Below are positions 58,895 to 64,000 of a stretch of 64,000 bases of DNA, piece after piece. The notes below the pieces were generated by a model. The model was not told the origin of the DNA. It ran no database searches and was given only the letters and a program-made list of their open reading frames with translations. The position numbers were made by a program, and so were the translations under genes. The number at the start of each line of letters is the position of its first letter. The first letter of the stretch is position 1. The stretch comes from Kocuria flava (GTDB lineage Bacteria; Actinomycetota; Actinomycetes; Actinomycetales; Micrococcaceae), in the NCBI RefSeq assembly GCF_001482365.1, contig NZ_CP013254.1, positions 2,852,001 through 2,916,000 of the forward strand. The letters run 5' to 3'.

Positions 58895-58925
58895 AAGGCC
58901 CGTGCGAAATGGGCCTTTTCTCTTG
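58895..58925 (+). terminator. Terminator-like hairpin in the whiB1 leader
   Basis: AAGGCCC (58895-58901) pairs with GGGCCTT (58911-58917), followed by TTCTCTTGT. It lies 80 bases upstream of the whiB1 ATG with no plus-strand gene before it, so it would act as an attenuator or produce a short leader RNA. Confidence 0.5.
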
Positions 58926-58996
58926 TCCCGGACCCTGTACAGCAGGACGCTCCGCCCTGCCCCGGGACCCGTCCTCGAAAGGAGCGATCGTCGACC

Positions 58997-59245
58997 ATGG
59001 ATTGGCGTAGTCGCGCTGCATGCCTGGAGAAGGATCCCGAGCTGTTCTTCCCCGTGGGCAACACCGGTCCTGCTCTCCTCCAGATCGAGGAGGCCAAGGC
59101 GGTCTGCCGGTCCTGCCCGGTGATGGACACCTGCCTCCAGTGGGCCCTCGAGTCCGGCCAGGACGCCGGCGTCTGGGGCGGGATGAGCGAGGACGAGCGC
59201 CGCGCGCTCAAGCGCCGCGCCGCCCGCGCCCGCCGCGCCTCCTGA
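58997..59245 (+). CDS. whiB1: WhiB1-type iron-sulfur transcription regulator
   Basis: 82 residues. The four Fe-S cysteines are Cys9, Cys37, Cys40 and Cys46 (C-x27-C-x2-C-x5-C), followed by the GVWGG turn at 58-62 and a basic DNA-binding tail (RRALKRRAARARR). The beginning MDWRSRAACLEKDPELFFPVG closely matches mycobacterial WhiB1, an essential nitric-oxide-sensitive regulator that binds the primary sigma factor. The ATG has AAAGGAG about 12 bases upstream. A strong convergent hairpin follows. Confidence 0.95.
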   Translation: MDWRSRAACLEKDPELFFPVGNTGPALLQIEEAKAVCRSCPVMDTCLQWALESGQDAGVWGGMSEDERRALKRRAARARRAS

Positions 59246-59284
59246 GGACGGCACCCCCGACACGGCGCCGCTGAGCGGCGCCGG

Positions 59285-59326
59285 CGGCCGAGGACCGGGA
59301 CCCCGCGGGGTCCCGGTCCTCGGCCG
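59285..59326. terminator. Long hairpin between whiB1 and pdtaS
   Basis: 20 perfect base pairs (59285-59304 with 59307-59326) around GC, between convergent genes. Confidence 0.75.
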
Positions 59327-59332
59327 TTGCCG

Positions 59333-60889
59333 TCACGGCTCCTCGAGGCGCACGGAGACGGTCACCTCGGTGCCGCCGCCCTCCCGCGGGGCCCAGCGGA
59401 TCGTGCCGTCGAGCTCGCTCGCGACCAGGGTCCGGACGATCTGCATGCCCAGGCCCTCGCCGGGGCCGGCCTGCCGGAACGCGGCGGCCCCGGACTCCTC
59501 GACGGCGGGCCGGCCCATCCCGGCCCCGTCGTCGCTGACCACGACCTCCAGACGGGGTCCGCCGTCCTCCGTCCCCGGGGTGCGCCGGGCCCCGAGGGTG
59601 ACCGTGCCGGGGCGCCGGCCGAGGCCGTGCTCGACGGCGTTGGTCACGAGCTCGTTGATCACCAGCGCCAGCGGGGTCGCCAACCGGGCGGGCAGCTCCC
59701 CGAACTCCCCGATCATGCGGGTGCGCACGGACTGCTCCGGGGCGGCGACCTCGGCGGCGAGCCGGAACTGCCGCTCGATGAGCTCGTCGAAGTCGACGTT
59801 CTGGGTGAAGCTCTGCGAGAGGGTCTCGTGCACCAGGGCGATGGTCGCCACCCGGCGCATCGCCTGCTCGAGCCCGTGCCGGGCCTCGGGGGTGGTCATC
59901 CGCCGGGCCTGGAGCCGGAGCAGGGCCGAGACGGTCTGCAGGTTGTTCTTCACCCGGTGGTGGATCTCCCGCACGGTCGCCTCCTGGGAGACGAGGTCGA
60001 GGTCGCGCCGGCGCAGCTCGGTCACGTCCCGGCACAGCAGCAGGGCCCCGAACCGGCTCGAGCGGTCCTTCAGGGGCACGGAGCGGAACGAGATGCTCGC
60101 CCGGCTGCCCGAGACCTCGGTGCGCCACGGCATCCGGCCGGTCAGCACGGGCGCCAGGGTCTCGTCCGGGACGGACCCCGCCCCCAGCGCGGGCGGGACG
60201 AGGTCCATCAGCCGCTCCCCGACCAGCTCGCCGTCGATGCCCAGCCGGCGCAGGGACGAGTCCGCGTTGGGCGAGACGTAGACCACGCGGTCATCGGCGT
60301 CGAGGCGGATCGCCCCGTCCCCGACGCGGGGGGCGCCGCGGCGCGAGCCCGTGGGCGCGGAGAAGTCCGGCCACAGCCCCTCGTTGGCCATGCGCAGCAG
60401 CAGGTCGGCGGTCTCCCGGTAGACCAGCTCCTGGCGGGTGGCCCCCTCCCCGGCCCGGCGCCGGGTGTGCACGGTGAGCACGGCGAGGGTGCGTCCGTTG
60501 CGCACGAGCGGCACGGCCGTGACCTGGCGGGCGCCCTCACCGCGTCCGGCCCCGGCGCGCAGCGTGTCCGGGCGGCGGGCGACCCACGCCGCGCGCAGCG
60601 GCCCGGACAGCTCCGCCGGCAGCAGCTCCCCCACGAGGTCCTGGTGGAAGACGGTGGGGCCGGTCAGCGGGCGCACGTGGGCCAGGACCTCGAAGGCGCT
60701 GCCGGGGGCCGGCATGCCGCGGCCGTTGCCGCTGCCGGCCGCCGGGATGTAGTCCACCGGGAAGCTGAGGACCAGGTCGGCGAAGCCCAGGTCGGAGACG
60801 AGCTGCCAGTCGCCCACGAGCAGGTGGAGCCACTCGTAGTCCCCCGGCCCGAAGTCCTCGCTCCGCCTGAGCGGTTCGGTGAACGCCAC
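59333..60889 (-). CDS. pdtaS: PdtaS-type sensor histidine kinase
   Basis: 518 residues: an N-terminal GAF-like and a PAS-like region, then a HisKA_2-type dimerisation helix with the phosphoacceptor in EIHHRVKNN (His310/311) and a HATPase domain with the NELVTNAVEHG N-box. The PdtaS family in mycobacteria pairs with the RNA-binding antiterminator PdtaR; no pdtaR is in this window. GTG start with GGAGG 5 bases upstream. It follows the CpaE-like gene by 48 bases on the same strand. Confidence 0.93.
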   Translation of the reverse strand: MAFTEPLRRSEDFGPGDYEWLHLLVGDWQLVSDLGFADLVLSFPVDYIPAAGSGNGRGMPAPGSAFEVLAHVRPLTGPTVFHQDLVGELLPAELSGPLRAAWVARRPDTLRAGAGRGEGARQVTAVPLVRNGRTLAVLTVHTRRRAGEGATRQELVYRETADLLLRMANEGLWPDFSAPTGSRRGAPRVGDGAIRLDADDRVVYVSPNADSSLRRLGIDGELVGERLMDLVPPALGAGSVPDETLAPVLTGRMPWRTEVSGSRASISFRSVPLKDRSSRFGALLLCRDVTELRRRDLDLVSQEATVREIHHRVKNNLQTVSALLRLQARRMTTPEARHGLEQAMRRVATIALVHETLSQSFTQNVDFDELIERQFRLAAEVAAPEQSVRTRMIGEFGELPARLATPLALVINELVTNAVEHGLGRRPGTVTLGARRTPGTEDGGPRLEVVVSDDGAGMGRPAVEESGAAAFRQAGPGEGLGMQIVRTLVASELDGTIRWAPREGGGTEVTVSVRLEEP

Positions 60890-60937
60890 GTCGCCTCCGG
60901 TTCTGCTCGGGCGGGCCGGCACGGTGCCGCCCCGGGA

Positions 60938-62284
60938 TCAGCGGCGCAGCCGGCCCCGGATCCTCCGTCCCAGCGTAGTCCCGCGCGCCGGCACGGGCTG
61001 CTCCGCCGGGTCGCCGTCGCCGAGGACGCGGCCGGCCGCCCCGCGCAGGGCCTCGCGCACCGGGGCGCCGGGGGCGCTCTCGGCCAGGACGGCGCCCGCC
61101 AGCAGCGCCTCGTCGAGCGCGCCGGGGTCCCAGGGCAGGAACAGCTCGGGGGCGCCGCCGGGGCCGTAGCGGGCCCAGGCCTCGCGCACGGCGAGCTCGG
61201 GGTCGCGCCCCGCGGCCGCCCGGCGCACCTTGTTGACCACCACGAGCAGCCGGGCCTGCGGGGCGGCCGCGACCGCCTCCGGGAGGGCCTTCAGCAGCCG
61301 GGGGATCCCGACGGTGTCCGCGGCGCCCACCGCGACGACGACGTCGGCCCGCTCGAGCACCGTCAGGGCCGCGGCGTGCCGGCGGGGCGCGAGGGTGTCG
61401 AAGCTGAGCTCCTCGTCGGCCTCGAGCGCGAAGCCGCAGTCCACGACCGTGGCGGCGTACTCCCGGGCCGAGGCCCCGAGCACCGTCGCGACGGCCCCGG
61501 AGCGCAGCTCGGGCCAGCGGTCCTGGCGGGTCAGGCCGGTGAGCACCCCCAGGGTGCGCCCGGCGACCGCCACGTCGGCGACCGTGCGGCGCAGGGCGGC
61601 CCCGTCGAGGCGTCCCTGCTCGGCCAGCCGGCAGGCCTGGGCCAGCCCGGCCGCCTCGTCGAGCATGCCCAGCGAGGCCGCGACCGACGGGCCGTAGGTG
61701 TCGGCGTCCAGCAGGACCGTCTCCCGCCCGACCAGCGCCAGCTCCGCCGCGAGGTTGACGGCCACCGTGGTGCGCCCCGGGGCGCCCGTGGGGCCCCACA
61801 CCGCCACGACGGGGCCGCGCGGACCGGTCGCCGCCGGGGGCTCCGCGGCGTCCTCGCCGCCCGTGGCCGCCGCCCCGTCCGGGACCGCACCTGCGCCGGC
61901 GGCCGCGCCCACCTCGGCGTAGCCTGCCGTCCCGGGGGCCCGCGCACCGTCGGCGACGGCCTTCTCCACCAGCCGGGCCGTCTCCTCCGGGCCGGCGGCC
62001 TCGGGCACGACGACGGCGCCCAGGGCGGCGAGGCGGCGGGCGTCGTGGCCCTCGAGCACCAGCAGCACGGCCCCGCCCAGCCGCAGCTGCTCGGCCAGGC
62101 TCGCGGTGAGCTCCTCGGCGCCCTCGGCCACGAGCACGGCCCGCGCCAGGCCCGTCCGGGCGGCGGCGAGCAGCTCGGCGAGGTCCAGGCAGCGCCGCAC
62201 GACCGTCACGGGCCCGTGCAGCCGTTCGAGCCCGTCCACGAGCGGCCAGGTGGACACGCCCAGGGTGACCAGGGGCAGGCTCAC
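60938..62284 (-). CDS. cpaE: CpaE/TadZ-like MinD-family ATPase
   Basis: 448 residues. An N-terminal receiver-like/low-complexity domain of about 150 residues precedes a MinD/ParA-type ATPase domain whose P-loop reads GPTGAPGRTT at 164-173, with Arg171 replacing the usual lysine, and a later VVNKVRRAAAG. CpaE/TadZ proteins localise the Tad pilus machine. The GTG start overlaps the SAF-gene stop (GTGA). A C-terminal basic tail (GRRIRGRLRR) may touch membrane or DNA. Confidence 0.85.
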   Translation of the reverse strand: MSLPLVTLGVSTWPLVDGLERLHGPVTVVRRCLDLAELLAAARTGLARAVLVAEGAEELTASLAEQLRLGGAVLLVLEGHDARRLAALGAVVVPEAAGPEETARLVEKAVADGARAPGTAGYAEVGAAAGAGAVPDGAAATGGEDAAEPPAATGPRGPVVAVWGPTGAPGRTTVAVNLAAELALVGRETVLLDADTYGPSVAASLGMLDEAAGLAQACRLAEQGRLDGAALRRTVADVAVAGRTLGVLTGLTRQDRWPELRSGAVATVLGASAREYAATVVDCGFALEADEELSFDTLAPRRHAAALTVLERADVVVAVGAADTVGIPRLLKALPEAVAAAPQARLLVVVNKVRRAAAGRDPELAVREAWARYGPGGAPELFLPWDPGALDEALLAGAVLAESAPGAPVREALRGAAGRVLGDGDPAEQPVPARGTTLGRRIRGRLRR

Positions 62285-62937
62285 GAAGTCCGTCCCGCCG
62301 GGTTCCACACGAGCGTGACCCGGGCGTCGTTGCCGAGGGCGTCCACGAGCTCCTCCATCGGCCCGTCCTCCACGAGCACGTGCACGACCGTGCCGCCGCC
62401 CGCGCCCAGCGCGGTCTGCTCGGCCTCCACGGAGGCGATCTCGGCGGCGGGCAGCAGCAGCCGGGCGGGCTCGAAGCCGCGCCCGGACCGCTGCGGGTCG
62501 GCCACCCACACGTCGACCCGGGACCCGGGGCCGGCCTCGTCGGGCAGCGGGTGGTCCACGGCGATGCCCACCGGCTTGCGGTCGAGCCGGTCGGCGTCGG
62601 CCAGCGCGGTGCGGGGCAGCAGCTCGCCGCCGGCGATGCGCTGGACGGCGACGGTGCCGGGGTCCGGGGCCGAGGCCGCCGGCAGGTAGCGCTCGGCGGA
62701 GTCCTGCAACCGCACGTCGACGGCCACCACGTCCTCCGCCGTGACCTCCTGGCCCACCGCGATGTCCCGGGCGGCGGCCCAGTAGGGCTCCGTGCGGTTG
62801 GTGGCGGCCACGACCGCCGCGACCCCGGCGATGGACAGCAGCACCAGCAGCAGGCCGGTGAGCAGCCTCGGGTCCCGCCAGGCGGGCCGCCGGAACCGGG
62901 CGCCTCCCGAGTGCGTGTCCCCGACCGTCGCGCTCAT
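62281..62937 (-). CDS. SAF-domain protein (CpaB/RcpC-like)
   Basis: 218 residues: a short cytoplasmic start, one membrane helix (LLTGLLLVLLSIAGVAAVVAAT) at about 26-47, and an extracellular SAF domain (ARDIAVGQEVTAEDVVAVDVRL). CpaB/RcpC proteins with this layout are part of Flp/Tad pilus machines. It is cotranslated with the CpaE-like ATPase, which supports that role, though the main Tad operon is about 13 kb away. Confidence 0.82.
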   Translation of the reverse strand: MSATVGDTHSGGARFRRPAWRDPRLLTGLLLVLLSIAGVAAVVAATNRTEPYWAAARDIAVGQEVTAEDVVAVDVRLQDSAERYLPAASAPDPGTVAVQRIAGGELLPRTALADADRLDRKPVGIAVDHPLPDEAGPGSRVDVWVADPQRSGRGFEPARLLLPAAEIASVEAEQTALGAGGGTVVHVLVEDGPMEELVDALGNDARVTLVWNPAGRTS

Positions 62938-63196
62938 CCGCCGCCCGCCTCCCGTGCTCCGCCGTCGTCTCCCGGCGCACCCCCGGCGCGCACGTCGCCC
63001 ACATTCTGCACGGACCCGGCCGGGCCCGGAACCGGCCGGTGCACAACTGGGGACAGCGCCGTCGCCCCGCGCCCACCGCGCGCGGCACGCCCGCCGCGCG
63101 CGGTGCAGGGGCGCGGCCGCTGTGGACGGGACCCCCGCGGGGGCGTTCGGTGGCAGACTGGGAGCCGGAGTGCACCCACGGACTAGGAGGCGGGGA
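62938..63196. other. Divergent region between the SAF gene and the HTH gene
   Basis: 259 bases with no supported gene. The HTH gene's ribosome-binding site is at its right end. I see no strong palindrome, but this is the natural place for promoters of the SAF-cpaE-pdtaS operon and of the regulator. Confidence 0.45.
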
Positions 63197-63412
63197 ATGA
63201 CGCAGCAGCGCTTCCTGACCTTGGCGGACGTCGCCGAGATCCTCAACGTCTCGGCCTCGCAGGCCCGGGCGCTCGTGCGCAGCGGGGAGCTGCCCGCCAT
63301 CCAGGTCGGCGGCCGCGGGCAGTGGCGGGTCGAGAAGGTCAAGCTCGAGGAGTACATTACCCGCGGTTACGAACGCACAGCCGAGGCCGTGCGCGCGGGC
63401 TCGCTGGACTGA
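63197..63412 (+). CDS. Excisionase/BldC-like helix-turn-helix protein
   Basis: 71 residues with a MerR-type winged HTH: LTLADVAEILNVSASQARALVRSGELPAIQVGG then RGQWRVEKVKLEEYI. The ATG has a perfect AGGAGG 6 bases upstream. It resembles small actinobacterial BldC/excisionase-fold regulators rather than phage excisionases; there is no integrase nearby. Divergent from the SAF gene across a 259-base intergenic region. Confidence 0.87.
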   Translation: MTQQRFLTLADVAEILNVSASQARALVRSGELPAIQVGGRGQWRVEKVKLEEYITRGYERTAEAVRAGSLD

Positions 63413-63424
63413 GCCGCCGGCCCC

Positions 63425-63988
63425 TCAGTCCCCCGGGGTCGAGGACACGCACGCCAGGGCCGCGAACGGCAGGCTCCGCACCGCGCGCACGCTCCCGCGC
63501 CGTCGCCAGTCCTCGCCGGGGTGCAGGGCGAGGTCGGCGAAGTCGGCGCCCACCGCGTCGAGGGTGCCGTCGAGCACGCCGGACGGACCGGCCCCGGCGA
63601 GCCGCACGCGCACGCGGGCCCGCGCCCGGGCCAGCGTGCGCAGGGCGTGGCCGAGGCCCAGGCGCAGGGCGAGCACGTCGTCGCCCGGCGCCCACCGGCG
63701 CCCCGGCAGCTCCCACCACACCGGGGCGCCCAGGGGTACGAGGTGCTCCACGTCCCGCTCCGCGAGCTGGACCCACCCGGCCCCCAGGGACACGACCCGC
63801 CCCGCGACGGGGGCCCCGTCCGCCAGCAGGGCCCGCACGGGCTCCCCGTGGCACGCGCGCAGCCGGTCGGCGAGCAGCACCCGGGAGTACTCGGCCCGGG
63901 CCTGCTCCGCGGCCTCCGCCTCGAGCGCCTGCTGACCGGCGGCGGCCAGCTGGGCCTCCATGTCGGCGAACAGCTCGTCCCAGCGCAC
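63425..63988 (-). CDS. Conserved actinobacterial protein, unknown function
   Basis: 187 residues: an acidic, Ala/Glu-rich helical start (MRWDELFADMEAQLAAAGQQALEAEAAEQARAEYSRV) followed by a small beta-rich part (GRVVSLGAGWVQLAERDVEHLVPLGAPVWWEL). Similar proteins occur next to such HTH genes in actinobacteria, sometimes misannotated as Fis-like. No enzymatic motif seen. GTG start with AGGAGG 6 bases upstream, reaching the window edge at 64000. Confidence 0.7.
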   Translation of the reverse strand: MRWDELFADMEAQLAAAGQQALEAEAAEQARAEYSRVLLADRLRACHGEPVRALLADGAPVAGRVVSLGAGWVQLAERDVEHLVPLGAPVWWELPGRRWAPGDDVLALRLGLGHALRTLARARARVRVRLAGAGPSGVLDGTLDAVGADFADLALHPGEDWRRRGSVRAVRSLPFAALACVSSTPGD

Positions 63989-64000
63989 CGCGGTCCTCCT

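Larger units (their letters stand above)
58674..58996 (+). other. whiB1 upstream region
   Basis: 323 bases without a gene, upstream of whiB1 (plus strand) and of the small membrane protein (minus strand). It contains a GTGAGG/CCTCAC inverted repeat, a TAGACG -10-like element at about 58877-58882, and a hairpin followed by a T-rich run at 58895-58925. Confidence 0.6.

Noticed and set aside
63197..63412. Phage excisionase marking an integrated element
   Set aside because: No integrase, attachment-site duplication or phage genes nearby; it looks like a BldC-type chromosomal regulator.

Overview
The window is about 64 kb of very GC-rich DNA (third codon positions almost all G or C, many GTG starts, frequent GTGA stop/start overlaps). 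The gene content points to a high-GC actinomycete: WhiB1-type Fe-S regulator, SigR/RsrA redox pair, Kgd-type 2-oxoglutarate decarboxylase, GuaB1-type CBS protein, Rho with a large basic Gly/Arg/Gln/Asp insert, PdtaS kinase, and the tiny ribosomal protein bL37. No arabinan or mycolate genes are seen. The mix looks like Micrococcaceae, possibly Kocuria-like; the genus is an inference. Almost everything is chromosomal core; no transposase, phage, integrase or CRISPR array was found.

Region by region. 1-12.4 kb: a dense minus-strand run argS-lysA-hom-thrC-thrB, then rho-prfA-prmC-tsaC, joining arginyl-tRNA supply, the lysine/threonine branches of the aspartate pathway, transcription and translation termination, release-factor methylation and t6A tRNA modification. 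12.5-17.6 kb: tRNA-Arg(CCG), an APC amino-acid permease, a small membrane protein and a TrpXYZ/ABC_sub_bind-type ABC transporter. 17.8-28.8 kb: HrpA helicase, HIT protein, metallo-beta-lactamase-fold protein, a Zur/FurB-like regulator, a diacylglycerol-kinase-family protein, two CNNM/CorC membrane proteins and a GuaB1-type GMP reductase. 28.8-33.7 kb: kgd (with an apparent frameshift in its linker), a GDSL-like protein and bL37. 33.8-39.8 kb: rsrA-sigR facing DoxX, aroA, rsgA and hisN, then a Gly/Tyr/Gln-repeat membrane protein. 40-43.5 kb: ssrA (tmRNA), smpB, prfB and glgC.

43.5-48.3 kb is a complete-looking actinobacterial Tad/Flp pilus operon (tadA-tadB-tadC-Flp-like-TadE-TadE-TadG-like). 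Its likely partners, a SAF-domain (CpaB/RcpC-like) gene and a CpaE/TadZ-like ATPase, lie about 13 kb away at 60.9-62.9 kb, in one operon with the PdtaS histidine kinase. Between them sit envelope glycan genes: DUF2304 protein, polyprenyl-phosphate-type GT2, a large multi-spanning protein, and a galactofuran operon (GT4, glf, GlfT2-like, ABC-2 permease, ABC ATPase). whiB1 lies between the galactofuran and PdtaS blocks and carries a terminator-like hairpin in its leader.

Regulatory signals can be read unusually well. Several genes have a TANNNT -10 element 6-7 bases before the start codon, as expected for leaderless mRNAs. sigR has both a housekeeping-type -10 next to its start and a SigR-consensus promoter further upstream. 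ssrA has its own -35/-10 promoter and a strong intrinsic terminator. Convergent gene pairs are commonly separated by long perfect hairpins.
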